From Lachnospiraceae bacterium (lineage in GTDB: Bacteria > Bacillota > Clostridia > Lachnospirales > Lachnospiraceae): DNA of 64,000 nucleotides. The stretch spans positions 62,001 to 126,000 of the forward strand of contig JAHAYJ010000032.1 in assembly GCA_018384375.1 (NCBI GenBank). The letters are read 5' to 3'. Positions 52,802-61,244 of the stretch are shown here, one piece after another. The notes beneath the pieces were generated by a model. That model saw nothing but the letters and a program-made list of their open reading frames with translations. It ran no database searches and was not told where the DNA came from. Positions within the stretch are counted from its first letter, which is position 1; each line of letters opens with the position of its first letter. The position numbers and the translations under genes are program-made.

Positions 52802-53479
52802 ATGTCTATTTTTGCAACAGAAATTGTGGATGAAGAATGGGGCAATTATTTTGAACTGACCGGAGCCGGCTATGGCGTACTGGTAGTGGTAATGATTCTT
52901 GTCCTTCTGCTTGGCTGCGTGATCAGCAACCCTGCAGGAAAGAAAAAGATCGGCACCAAACAGCTGGTATTTTCCGCAATGGCTATGGCCCTTGCCATGG
53001 TGATGAGTATGATCAAGCTCGTGGATATGCCGATGGGTGGTTCTGTGACACTGTGCAGTATGCTGTTCATCTGTCTGATCGGTTATCTGTTCGGGCTGCG
53101 TACCGGTTTGACTGCAGCGGTTGCCTACGGCGTGCTTCAGCTTGTTGTAGATCCCTACATCATCAGCATTCCGCAGATGCTCACAGATTATTTGTTTGCT
53201 TTCGGCGCACTTGGACTTTCCGGACTTCTTTCCAATAAAAAGCATGGTCTGATCGGAGGATATCTTCTGGGTGTGCTTGGAAGATACTTTTTTGCCTTCC
53301 TGTCGGGAATGATCTTCTTTGGAAGCTATGCTTCTGACTACAATATGTCCGCCCCGGTCTATTCTCTGGTTTATAACGGAGCTTATCTTGGGGCAGAAGC
53401 GGTGGTTACGGTGATCCTTTTACTGCTTCCGCCTGTTTCAAAGGGGCTCGCAAAAGTAAAAAATATGGCAAATTCATAA
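52802..53479 (+). CDS. thiT: Thiamine ECF transporter S component ThiT
   Basis: A 225-residue S component that binds thiamine. Family motifs: AMAMALAMVMSMIKLVDMPM, GGSVTLCSMLFICLIGYLFG, AYGVLQLVVDPYIISIPQML. The N-terminal 50 residues form an extra helix compared with short ThiT proteins. It is controlled by the TPP riboswitch. Thiamine S components usually borrow shared EcfAT subunits; here a complete ECF set is directly upstream. Confidence 0.93.
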   Translation: MSIFATEIVDEEWGNYFELTGAGYGVLVVVMILVLLLGCVISNPAGKKKIGTKQLVFSAMAMALAMVMSMIKLVDMPMGGSVTLCSMLFICLIGYLFGLRTGLTAAVAYGVLQLVVDPYIISIPQMLTDYLFAFGALGLSGLLSNKKHGLIGGYLLGVLGRYFFAFLSGMIFFGSYASDYNMSAPVYSLVYNGAYLGAEAVVTVILLLLPPVSKGLAKVKNMANS

Positions 53480-53492
53480 AGAAAATGCGGTA

Positions 53493-53530
53493 TACCACTT
53501 GCAAAGAAGGATTGTAAGTGGTATGCTTTT
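53493..53530 (+). terminator. thiT terminator overlapping the malQ promoter
   Basis: TACCACTTGCAA pairs with TTGTAAGTGGTA (12 bp, one G-U), loop AGAAGGA, then TGCTTTTAT. Its left arm contains the malQ -35. Confidence 0.75.
53499..53527 (+). promoter_or_regulatory. Promoter of malQ
   Basis: TTGCAA (53499-53504), 17-bp spacer, TATGCT (53522-53527). The operator lies just downstream. Confidence 0.6.
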
Positions 53531-53539
53531 ATAGAATTC

Positions 53540-53553
53540 TGGTAACGTTACCA
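53540..53553 (+). promoter_or_regulatory. LacI-type operator, perfect 14-bp palindrome
   Basis: TGGTAACGTTACCA, centred on CG, as bound by LacI/GalR-family repressors. It lies near +6 to +20 of the predicted malQ transcript, where binding would block elongation. The likely binder is the LacI-type protein encoded after malQ. Confidence 0.8.
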
Positions 53554-53573
53554 ATAAATTTAGGAGAGCAGAA

Positions 53574-55067
53574 ATGAGAGCAAGCGGAGTATTATTACCC
53601 ATATCCAGCATCCCATCTACATACGGAATCGGAACCTTTTCCAGGGAAGCATATGAATTTGTAGACTTTTTAAAGAAGGCAGGGCAGACCTACTGGCAGA
53701 TACTTCCTTTAGGGCCTACCGGATACGGGGACTCCCCTTATCAGTCCTTTTCAACCTTTGCCGGAAATCCCTACTATATCGATCTGGAGGAATTGATCGA
53801 GGAGGGATATTTAACCAGCAAGCAGTGTGAAAGCTGTGACTGGGGAAGCAATACAGAATATGTGGACTATGAAAAGATTTATCGATCACGCTTTCAGATA
53901 TTGAAGATTGCTTTTTATAACAGTCATATTGAGAAGGAGAAGGAATTTTGTTCTTTTGTCGAGGAGAACAGCTTTTGGCTTCAGGATTATGCCCTGTATA
54001 TGGCAGTGAAGGATTCTTTTTCGGGAAAGAGCTGGTCGGAATGGGATGAGGACATTCGCCTTCGGAAACCGGAAGCAATAGCAAAGTACAGCGAAGAACT
54101 GAAGGAAGAAATATTGTTTTATGAGTTCCAGCAATATCTGTTTTCCAAGCAGTGGACGAAGCTGAAAAAGTATGCCAATGACAATGGCATTCAGATTATT
54201 GGTGACATTCCGATCTATGTGGCATTTGACAGTGCGGATACCTGGGCAAATCCGGAACTCTTTCAACTGGATGAGAACGGGATTCCTACCGGTGTCGCAG
54301 GATGCCCGCCGGACGCATTTTCCGCAACCGGACAGCTTTGGGGGAACCCTTTATATCGCTGGGATTACCATAAGGAAACAGGCTATGCGTGGTGGATACA
54401 GAGAATCGGCTATTGCTATAAGCTTTATGATGTGGTAAGGATCGATCATTTCAGAGGTTTTGACGAGTATTATAATATTCCCTACGGAGACCCCACAGCC
54501 GAGTTTGGTAAATGGGAGAAGGGACCCGGATACGATCTGTTCCGGGTTATGAAAGAAAAATTAGGTAATAAAGCGGTGATCGCGGAGGATCTTGGATTCT
54601 TGACTCCATCAGTCATTAAGCTGGTTAAAAAGACGGGTTATCCGGGAATGAAAATCCTGCAGTTTGCTTTTGATTCCAGGGAGGAAAGCGATTATCTGCC
54701 TCATAATTATACGAAAAATTCGGTTGTCTACACAGGTACGCACGATAATGACACGACTGTCGGTTGGTATGGCAGTATCTGCAGGCGCGATCGAAGCTTT
54801 GCCAGAAAGTACCTGAATATTAAGAGTAACAGGAACGTGGAGTGGGAGTTTGTACGGGCAGCGATTTCCAGTGTTTCAGATACTGCAATCATTCCCATGC
54901 AGGACTATCTGGGGCTTGGAAGCGAGGCGAGGATCAATACACCGTCCACATTAGGCGATAACTGGAAGTGGAGAATGAAGAAGGGACAGCTGACAGAGGA
55001 GCTTGCAGAAAAAATATATAAGCTTTGCAAGCTGTACGGAAGAGTGAGATCTGAGAAGGTAAAATAA
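53574..55067 (+). CDS. malQ: 4-alpha-glucanotransferase
   Basis: A 497-residue GH77 enzyme that transfers maltodextrin chains (amylomaltase). Starts RASGVLLPISSIPSTYGIG, then the active-site motifs VVRIDHFRGFDEY (nucleophile Asp), VIAEDLGFLTPSV (acid/base Glu), TGTHDNDTTVGWY and the 250s region GVAGCPPDAFSATGQLWGNP. Length is standard for GH77. Start after TTTAGGAGAGCAGAA. A LacI-type regulator follows 20 bases downstream. Confidence 0.96.
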   Translation: MRASGVLLPISSIPSTYGIGTFSREAYEFVDFLKKAGQTYWQILPLGPTGYGDSPYQSFSTFAGNPYYIDLEELIEEGYLTSKQCESCDWGSNTEYVDYEKIYRSRFQILKIAFYNSHIEKEKEFCSFVEENSFWLQDYALYMAVKDSFSGKSWSEWDEDIRLRKPEAIAKYSEELKEEILFYEFQQYLFSKQWTKLKKYANDNGIQIIGDIPIYVAFDSADTWANPELFQLDENGIPTGVAGCPPDAFSATGQLWGNPLYRWDYHKETGYAWWIQRIGYCYKLYDVVRIDHFRGFDEYYNIPYGDPTAEFGKWEKGPGYDLFRVMKEKLGNKAVIAEDLGFLTPSVIKLVKKTGYPGMKILQFAFDSREESDYLPHNYTKNSVVYTGTHDNDTTVGWYGSICRRDRSFARKYLNIKSNRNVEWEFVRAAISSVSDTAIIPMQDYLGLGSEARINTPSTLGDNWKWRMKKGQLTEELAEKIYKLCKLYGRVRSEKVK

Positions 55068-55087
55068 GATTTGAGGGGAAGCTGCTC

Positions 55088-56122
55088 ATGGAAGAAATGA
55101 CGATTAAGGATGTAGCGAAAAAATGTGGTGTGGGTGTCAGCACAGTCTCGAGGGCAATCAATAATCATCCGGACATCAATCCGGAAACCAAAAAGATGGT
55201 TATGGATGTTATCCGTCAGATGGGTTATGTGCCGAATAACAGTGCCAGAAATTTAAAGCGGGTGGACGCTAAGTGCATTGCGGTTCTGATCAAGGGAATT
55301 ACGAATCCGTTTTTCAGTGCTGTCATTCAGGTGATCGAGGCGGAGGTTCAAAAGAAAAAATATGCCATGGTCATGCAGCACGTGGAGGCTTATGAAAATG
55401 AGCTGGAGGTTGCATTGGAGCTTATAAAAGAAAAAAGGCTCCGCGGTATCATTTTTCTTGGGGGAACCTATTATCATGACCCCAAACAGTTGGAAAAGCT
55501 GAATGTGCCCTTTGTATTCAGTACCATTGGCACCGTGCAGGGAGATGAGAGGATCAGAACCTATTCCAATATTGCGGTAGATGACCGTGTGGAAAGCCGC
55601 AAAATGGTTGATTATCTTCTGGATCTTGGGCATCGAAGAATTGCGATCGTCGTGGAAGGTACGGCAGCAGAATCCGTAGGACAGCTTCGTCTGGAGGGCT
55701 ATCGGGATGCCTTGAGCGCAAGAGGAATCGATGTGGACGAGAACCTGATTCTTGAGGTCAGGGACAAGATCGATCCTTATTCCATGGAAAACGGTTACAA
55801 GACCATGAGGGAATTCCTTGCTACAGAAACGGAGTTTACTGCTGTGTTTGCCATTGCGGATTTCCTGGCAGTAGGAGTGTGCAGGGCGCTTTATGAGGCA
55901 GGCCTGCGGATACCGGAGGATGTGTCTGTGGCTGGATATGATGGTATTCCCATCGGGAAATTTTATACGCCTCAGCTTACTACCATCTGTCAGCCCGTGG
56001 AGGCTATGGCGAAAAAGACGGTAACGCTTTTGCTGGATGTGATTTCAGGAAAAGCAGAGCATGAGCATATTACTTTCCCGGCAGAATTGATCATCCGGGA
56101 ATCCACCGGGAAACCGAAGTAA
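55088..56122 (+). CDS. LacI-family transcription regulator, probable MalR
   Basis: A 344-residue repressor. HTH: MTIKDVAKKCGVGVSTVSRAI plus hinge helix NNSARNLKR; periplasmic-binding-like domain to the end (IAVLIKGITNPFFSAVIQVI, VAGYDGIPIGKFYTPQLTTI). Located after malQ, so a role in maltose/maltodextrin control and binding to the TGGTAACGTTACCA site is inferred. Start after GAGGGGAAGCTGCTC. An intrinsic terminator follows. Confidence 0.88.
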   Translation: MEEMTIKDVAKKCGVGVSTVSRAINNHPDINPETKKMVMDVIRQMGYVPNNSARNLKRVDAKCIAVLIKGITNPFFSAVIQVIEAEVQKKKYAMVMQHVEAYENELEVALELIKEKRLRGIIFLGGTYYHDPKQLEKLNVPFVFSTIGTVQGDERIRTYSNIAVDDRVESRKMVDYLLDLGHRRIAIVVEGTAAESVGQLRLEGYRDALSARGIDVDENLILEVRDKIDPYSMENGYKTMREFLATETEFTAVFAIADFLAVGVCRALYEAGLRIPEDVSVAGYDGIPIGKFYTPQLTTICQPVEAMAKKTVTLLLDVISGKAEHEHITFPAELIIRESTGKPK

Positions 56123-56138
56123 ATAGGATAGATGATTT

Positions 56139-56162
56139 AAGCCTTTGAAAACAGGCTTTTTT
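56139..56162 (+). terminator. Terminator of the malQ-LacI operon
   Basis: AAGCCT (56139-56144) pairs with AGGCTT (56153-56158), then further T. The loop holds the next promoter's -35. Confidence 0.7.
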
Positions 56163-56172
56163 CGTGTAGAAT
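56145..56172 (+). promoter_or_regulatory. Promoter of the GH95 gene
   Basis: TTGAAA (56145-56150), 16-bp spacer, TAGAAT (56167-56172), 32 bases before the start. The -35 lies in the terminator loop. Confidence 0.5.
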
Positions 56173-56203
56173 AGAGTTAAATAACAGGAAATGAGGAAAC
56201 TCT

Positions 56204-58495
56204 ATGCAAGGTAATTCAACGATTTGGTTTGATAAGCCGGCGGAAAGCTGGAATGAAGCTCTTCCAATCGGAAATGGAAGACTGGGAGGGATGATTTATG
56301 GGAAGCCATACACAGAGCTGATTCAGCTCAATGAGGATTCTGTATGGTATGGTGGTCCCATGTGCAGGAACAATCCATCTGCAAAAAAATATCTTTCTCA
56401 AATACGCAAACTGATTTTTGAAGGCAGGATTGGGGAAGCTCAGGATTTATGTGCATTTGCACTTTCAGGAACACCGGAAGAGCAGCGGCACTATGAACCG
56501 CTTGGGAATTTATACCTGCTCTTTGAAGGAAGAGAGGGAAAAATAACAGATTATGTCAGGAAGCTGAGTATTTCTGACGCAGTGGCACAGGTCAGCTTTA
56601 ACTGGGACGGAGTTTTCTATACCAGACAGATGTTGGCAAGTTACCCTTCCGGGGTGATCGCAGTACATCTGAGTGCGGACCGGCCGGGGAGTGTGTCCTT
56701 TCATACACAGTTGGCAAGAGGGGAAGCAACCTGGGATTATGCGCCTTATCAGTCACAGACCTTTCGGCATCCTGACTACAATTCCTATGTGGACCGATGT
56801 GAAGCAATCGGTGATGATACAACCGTTATGGAAGGACAGTGCGGCGGAAAGGGAGCAGTTTCTTTCTGTTGTGCACTAAAGGTGATTGCAGACGGAGGGA
56901 GTACTTATGCAATCGGGAACAGCATTATTGTAAAGAATGCTGACAGTGCACTTGTTTTGTTGGCGGCAGATACTACCTTTCGTGAGAAAGATCCGGAGCA
57001 GTCTGCGCGCCAGAGACTTGACAGAGCTGCCGGTCTTGGATGGGAAGAATTACTTAAGGAGCATAAGCAGGACTACCGGAGCCTCTATGATCGTGTTCAA
57101 TTGAGACTTACAGAGCGTACATGTGTGGCTGCGATGCTCCCTACGCCGGAACGTGTGAAGGCATTTCAAAAGGACGAAAGTGATCAAGAGCTTTTGGAGC
57201 TTTTTTTTCAATATGGCAGGTATCTCCTTATTGCAAGCAGCCGTCCCGGTTCTCTTCCGGCAAATCTGCAGGGAATCTGGAACGGGGAAATGAATCCGGT
57301 ATGGGGAAGTAAGTATACCATTAATATTAATGCGCAAATGAACTATTGGCCTGCGGAAACCTGTAATCTTTCGGAATGCCATTTGCCTTTGATTGCTCAT
57401 ATTGAACGTATGAAGGAAAACGGAAGAAAAACAGCTCGTGATATGTATGGCTGTAATGGGTTTATGGCCCATCATAATACGGATATCTGGGGAGATACCG
57501 CACCACAGGATGTATGCCTTAGTTCTACTTATTGGGTTATGGGTGCTGCATGGCTATGTCTGCACATATGGGAACACTACTTATTTACGGAAGATAAAAC
57601 GTTTTTAGCGGCAAACTATCCATCCATGAAGGAAGCGGCAGAGTTTATCCTTGATTTTCTGGTGGAGGATGGGGAGTATCTTGTTACCTGTCCGACACTT
57701 TCCCCTGAAAATGAATATTGCCTTCCCGGTGGTGAAAAAGGAGTCATCTGTAAAGGAGCATCCATGGATAATCAGATCATCAGAGAGCTTTTTACAGCTT
57801 GCATCAAGGCGGGTGATGTGTTGTCAGAGGATGAGAAATTCAGGGAAAGACTTGTAGAAACACAAAAGGGAATAGCACCGATCCGAATCGGGAAACATGG
57901 GCAGATCATGGAATGGAACGAGGATTATGAGGAGACAGATCCCGGACATCGTCATATATCCCAGCTGTTTGCGCTGCATCCGGGGACGCAGATCTCACCG
58001 GAAAAAACACCGGAACTTGCAGAAGCGGCGAAGAGAACTATAGAGCGAAGGCTTTCGCATGGTGGTGGGCATACCGGCTGGAGCAGGGCATGGATCATCA
58101 ATATGTGGGCTCGTTTGGGTGAGGGTGAAGAAGCACTTAAGAATGTGAAGGAGCTTGTGAAAACTTCTACACTTCCGAATCTGTTTGACAACCATCCGCC
58201 GTTTCAGATCGATGGGAATTTTGGCTGCACAGCAGGAATTGCGGAGATGCTGCTGCAAAGTCATGAAGGAGAAATAGTTTTGCTGCCTGCTCTTCCAAAG
58301 GAATGGAAAAACGGAAGGGTATCGGGACTCCGTGCAAGGGGTGGCTTTGAGATCAGCCTGGAGTGGAAGGCAGGCATTTTGATAAAGGCAGTAATTACTG
58401 CGGATAAGGATAGTAAAGCTGTGGTCCGGTATGGTCAAAGGAAGATAGCGTTGTCTTTGACTGCACACACAGCGCAGAAACTGGATTTTGCATAG
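56204..58495 (+). CDS. GH95-family alpha-L-fucosidase
   Basis: A 763-residue glycoside hydrolase. No signal peptide, so it acts in the cytoplasm on imported oligosaccharides. Start [20 protein letters not shown] and [15 protein letters not shown], then GH95 marks: [20 protein letters not shown] with the conserved Asn residues, [36 protein letters not shown] and [17 protein letters not shown] with the conserved Asp of the Asn-Asp catalytic set. The enzyme inverts alpha-1,2-L-fucosides, as in mucin and milk glycans, which fits a gut organism. Start after AATGAGGAAACTCT. No fucose pathway genes adjoin. Confidence 0.93.
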   Translation: MQGNSTIWFDKPAESWNEALPIGNGRLGGMIYGKPYTELIQLNEDSVWYGGPMCRNNPSAKKYLSQIRKLIFEGRIGEAQDLCAFALSGTPEEQRHYEPLGNLYLLFEGREGKITDYVRKLSISDAVAQVSFNWDGVFYTRQMLASYPSGVIAVHLSADRPGSVSFHTQLARGEATWDYAPYQSQTFRHPDYNSYVDRCEAIGDDTTVMEGQCGGKGAVSFCCALKVIADGGSTYAIGNSIIVKNADSALVLLAADTTFREKDPEQSARQRLDRAAGLGWEELLKEHKQDYRSLYDRVQLRLTERTCVAAMLPTPERVKAFQKDESDQELLELFFQYGRYLLIASSRPGSLPANLQGIWNGEMNPVWGSKYTININAQMNYWPAETCNLSECHLPLIAHIERMKENGRKTARDMYGCNGFMAHHNTDIWGDTAPQDVCLSSTYWVMGAAWLCLHIWEHYLFTEDKTFLAANYPSMKEAAEFILDFLVEDGEYLVTCPTLSPENEYCLPGGEKGVICKGASMDNQIIRELFTACIKAGDVLSEDEKFRERLVETQKGIAPIRIGKHGQIMEWNEDYEETDPGHRHISQLFALHPGTQISPEKTPELAEAAKRTIERRLSHGGGHTGWSRAWIINMWARLGEGEEALKNVKELVKTSTLPNLFDNHPPFQIDGNFGCTAGIAEMLLQSHEGEIVLLPALPKEWKNGRVSGLRARGGFEISLEWKAGILIKAVITADKDSKAVVRYGQRKIALSLTAHTAQKLDFA

Positions 58496-58518
58496 GAGGA
58501 AGGTCAGAGCTTCCTCCT
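58494..58518. terminator. Bidirectional hairpin between GH95 and CYTH genes
   Basis: AGGAGGAAG (58494-58502) with CTTCCTCCT (58510-58518), loop GTCAGAG. The stop codon of GH95 and the stop of the minus-strand CYTH gene both touch it. Confidence 0.75.
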
Positions 58519-58995
58519 TGACAGATTGGAGTTGTGAAAGTTTGGATCATTGGTGACATCCTCGCCAAGCCAGGCAGGAGGGAGAAAAGCATTCGCCATT
58601 TCTTCGTCCGGAAATTCTACCTCAGCGATGATGAGTGGTGCAAGAGGAGCATCAAAGATGTCCAGTTCGATTTTTAGAGCGGGCATCTTTTCTGATTTCT
58701 GATAATCGTCTGAAAAGCACAGCTCAGCAATGGGGATAAGATACCTTTTCTTTGAAATAATAATGCCATCTGCTTTTTCTTTCAAATGGAAGTAGGCTTC
58801 CTGGGTAAGGGGAAGATTGTATTCTTCTCTTGCCAGTAATCCTTTTCCCTTGTAGGTCAGATAGTAGTCGTTATCCTGTCTGCGGATGCGGATGACAGGG
58901 TTTGTACAAAGATAGGCCTGTTCAATGCGCAGACATTGAAAGGAGGAAAGATCAGCAGGTAATTGTCTCACTAAAAATTTGCGTTCGATTTCCAT
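58504..58995 (-). CDS. CYTH-domain protein
   Basis: A 163-residue protein of the CYTH fold (class IV adenylate cyclase/thiamine triphosphatase superfamily). Signature EIERKFLVRQLP at the start, then VIRIRRQDNDYYLTYKGKG with basic residues that bind triphosphate, EYNLP and the acidic metal ligands IELDIFD and AEVEFPDEE. Short clostridial CYTH proteins hydrolyse tripolyphosphate; the actual substrate is open. Start after GAAGGGAGTTTCATTC. Convergent to the GH95 gene. Confidence 0.9.
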   Translation of the reverse strand: MEIERKFLVRQLPADLSSFQCLRIEQAYLCTNPVIRIRRQDNDYYLTYKGKGLLAREEYNLPLTQEAYFHLKEKADGIIISKKRYLIPIAELCFSDDYQKSEKMPALKIELDIFDAPLAPLIIAEVEFPDEEMANAFLPPAWLGEDVTNDPNFHNSNLSRRKL

Positions 58996-59154
58996 GAATG
59001 AAACTCCCTTCGGGTTGTATATCTGTCCTTATTATATGCATTTTCATAAGTTGTTTGCAATAGCAGGTGAGTAAGACAATTTTTCTTGGAAATCTACTGT
59101 AAAACTGTTAAAATAAGATTGCATGGAAATAACAGCAGAGAGGCGGTATACAGT

Positions 59155-59709
59155 ATGAGTAAGGTGTGTGTATTTTTTGGTACAGGCTTTGAGGAAATTG
59201 AAGCCCTTACCGTAGTGGATATCCTGCGCAGGCAGGGAATTGATACAAAAACGGTTTCTGTGACGGGGGACAGGACTGTGATGGGATCTCACCAGATTCC
59301 GGTTCTCACGGATTTAAGGATTGATGAGATTCATTTTTCAGAAGTGGATGTGATTATTCTTCCCGGCGGAGGCGGAGGAACCAAGGTGCTTGAAGCATGT
59401 GAGCCCCTGATGAAACAGGTAGATGCTTTTGCGGCAGAAGGAAAGACTATCTGTGCAATCTGCGCGGCGCCTTCGATTCTGGGACATCGGGGAATTCTGA
59501 AGGGAAAGAAAGCAATTGCTTATCCGGGATTTGAGGATCAGCTTATCGGAGCAGAGGTGGTTTATGAGCCCGCAGTGAGAGACGGCAACATTATCACAGG
59601 CCGGGGTATGGGCTGCTCTCTTCCTTTTGCACTGCTGGTTCTTGAGCATCTTGCAGGCAGCCAGGCGGCGAAGGATATGGCAGAGAAAATTGTTTATAAA
59701 AATACTTGA
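59155..59709 (+). CDS. DJ-1/PfpI/ThiJ-family protein
   Basis: A 184-residue protein. ATG 59155 (MSKVCVFFGTGFEEIEALTV) is preceded by GAGAGGCGG. The nucleophile elbow is AICAAPSILG with Cys103, and the Glu of GFEEIE stabilises it. Often annotated as 4-methyl-5-(beta-hydroxyethyl)thiazole monophosphate synthesis protein, but DJ-1-type proteins are mostly deglycases or chaperones. Thirteen bases separate it from the CBS gene. Confidence 0.9.
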   Translation: MSKVCVFFGTGFEEIEALTVVDILRRQGIDTKTVSVTGDRTVMGSHQIPVLTDLRIDEIHFSEVDVIILPGGGGGTKVLEACEPLMKQVDAFAAEGKTICAICAAPSILGHRGILKGKKAIAYPGFEDQLIGAEVVYEPAVRDGNIITGRGMGCSLPFALLVLEHLAGSQAAKDMAEKIVYKNT

Positions 59710-59722
59710 GAGAAGGATGCAA

Positions 59723-60154
59723 ATGAATATTTTGTTTTTTTTGACGCCCAAAAGTGAAGTGGCATACATATATGATACCGATTCGCTCAGGCAGGCTCTT
59801 GAAAAAATGGAGAATCACAGATATTCCGCAATTCCCATTATCGGGAAGGAGGATGGAAGATATATCGGTACACTGACAGAAGGCGATCTGCTCTGGAATA
59901 TTAAGGACTGTGAGGACTTATCGCTAAAAGATGCAGAAGAAATTTCCATTATGGAAGTAAAGCGGAACAGGGATAATGAACCGGTTGATGTGGATGTTAA
60001 TATGGAGGATCTGATCAACAAATCAATGAATCAGAATTTTGTTCCTGTCATTGACAGCGGAAAATGCTTTATCGGTATCATTAAGAGGAAGGATATCATC
60101 CAGTATCTGAGTTCAAAGCTTGTAAAAGCGCAGCAGGCTTTGCAGGACAGATAG
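59723..60154 (+). CDS. CBS-domain pair protein
   Basis: A 143-residue protein made of two CBS motifs: MENHRYSAIPIIGKEDGRYI and INKSMNQNFVPVIDSGKCFI with GIIKRKDIIQYLSS. Binds an adenine nucleotide. Role unknown. ATG 59723 is chosen for spacing from AGAAGG. It stands between the DJ-1 protein and greA. Confidence 0.85.
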   Translation: MNILFFLTPKSEVAYIYDTDSLRQALEKMENHRYSAIPIIGKEDGRYIGTLTEGDLLWNIKDCEDLSLKDAEEISIMEVKRNRDNEPVDVDVNMEDLINKSMNQNFVPVIDSGKCFIGIIKRKDIIQYLSSKLVKAQQALQDR

Positions 60155-60179
60155 GTTAATAGAAGGAAAAGAATTTAAA

Positions 60180-60683
60180 ATGTATAATCAGTTGACAAAA
60201 AAAGATATCGAAGCCATGGAGGCTGAAATCGAAGAGAGAAAGCTGGTCATCCGCCCGCAGCTTTTAGAGGCGGTGAAGGAGGCAAGAGCCCACGGTGATC
60301 TGAGCGAAAACTTTGAGTATTATGCTGCCAAAAGGGAAAAGAATAAAAATGAGAGCCGCATCCGTTTCCTGGAGAGAATGATCAAGACAGCTGAGGTAAT
60401 CCCTGACGAGTCTAAGGAGGACGAGGTTGGGATGAACAATACTGTGGAGGTCCAGTTCGAGGAGGACGGTTCCATTGAGAAATATAAAATTGTCACAACC
60501 ATGCGCGGCAATTCCCTGGAGGGCTTGATCAGCGTGGAATCGCCTATCGGAAAGGCACTTATGGGACATAAGGCAGGAGATCGCGTCTATGTACAGGTGA
60601 ACGACAGCTTCGGCTATTATTTATTGATCAAATCAATTGAAAATACAGAAGATGACGGCAGCGATAAGATAAGAAGCTTTTAG
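60180..60683 (+). CDS. greA: Transcription elongation factor GreA-type
   Basis: A 167-residue protein: N-terminal coiled coil with ARAHGDLSENFEYYAAKREK carrying the Asp and Glu that stimulate transcript cleavage, and a C-terminal FKBP-like domain (VEVQFEEDGSIEKYKIVTTM, SPIGKALMGHKAGDRVYVQV). Slightly longer than E. coli GreA (158). It rescues stalled RNA polymerase. Start after GAAGGAAAAGAATTTAAA. Confidence 0.92.
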   Translation: MYNQLTKKDIEAMEAEIEERKLVIRPQLLEAVKEARAHGDLSENFEYYAAKREKNKNESRIRFLERMIKTAEVIPDESKEDEVGMNNTVEVQFEEDGSIEKYKIVTTMRGNSLEGLISVESPIGKALMGHKAGDRVYVQVNDSFGYYLLIKSIENTEDDGSDKIRSF

Positions 60684-60704
60684 ATCTGTAAGGAAAAACT
60701 TACC

Positions 60705-60734
60705 ATTATATTTTCGTAAGCACCGCTAATACTA
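60705..60734 (+). promoter_or_regulatory. Sigma-G-like promoter of the SASP gene
   Basis: ATTATA (60705-60710), 17-bp spacer, AATACTA (60728-60734), one mismatch to CATACTA. It gives a 5-prime leader of about 110 nt. Confidence 0.6.
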
Positions 60735-60845
60735 TAACCAAGATAAGTGATACGGAATTGCTTTGAAGGAAGACTTCTTCGGGATAAGCAGACCGGAAGC
60801 TTATCTTGAGGAAGACTGAACAAGCAGTCAAAAATAATAACGGAG
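60735..60845 (+). other. Structured leader of the SASP mRNA
   Basis: AAGATAAG near 60740 pairs with CTTATCTT near 60800-60808, enclosing an inner GCTT/AAGC with GAAG/CTTC stem near 60759-60790. The Shine-Dalgarno GGAGGTG is outside the stems. A stabilising 5-prime structure seems likely. Confidence 0.4.
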
Positions 60846-60855
60846 GTGAACGAAG

Positions 60856-61056
60856 ATGACAAGCAGCAGATCTAATAGAGTAGAAGTTCCTGAAGCTAAG
60901 GCAGCTATGGATCGTTTCAAAACAGAAGTTGCTTCTGAGCTTGGTGTTAACTTAAAAGAAGGTTACAACGGTGACTTAACATCCAAGGAAGCCGGATCTA
61001 TCGGCGGCGAGATGGTTCGTAGAATGATCAAGAAGCAAGAAGAACAGATGAAATAA
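60856..61056 (+). CDS. Alpha/beta-type small acid-soluble spore protein
   Basis: A 66-residue DNA-binding SASP. SNRVEVPEAKAAMDRFKTEVA carries the GPR protease site (TEVASE), and LGVNLKEGYNGDLTSKEAGS then IGGEMVRRMI is the conserved block. It coats spore DNA and protects it from UV and heat. Start after GGAGGTGAACGAAG. It confirms, with spoVA, that the organism can form spores. Confidence 0.96.
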   Translation: MTSSRSNRVEVPEAKAAMDRFKTEVASELGVNLKEGYNGDLTSKEAGSIGGEMVRRMIKKQEEQMK

Positions 61057-61069
61057 CCAGGAAACAGAC

Positions 61070-61110
61070 AGAGCAGTATCGCTTTATAGCGGTACTGCTC
61101 TTGTTTTTTA
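61070..61110 (+). terminator. Intrinsic terminator of the SASP gene
   Basis: AGAGCAGTATCGCT pairs with AGCGGTACTGCTCT (one G-U), loop TTAT, followed by TTTTTT. Confidence 0.93.
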
Positions 61111-61244
61111 TACATTCATATTGTTATGCATCGCAGCATGGATCGCGGTAAATAGTTTTAAAATCATGAAAGAATAAGCATATTTGTCGGGAAATGGCGT
61201 GATATAATTATGTCATCAAGCGGTATGCTGAAGGAGGGCGATGA

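Noticed and set aside
53772..54266. Minus-strand frames over malQ
   Set aside because: They are shadows; malQ motifs are complete on the plus strand.
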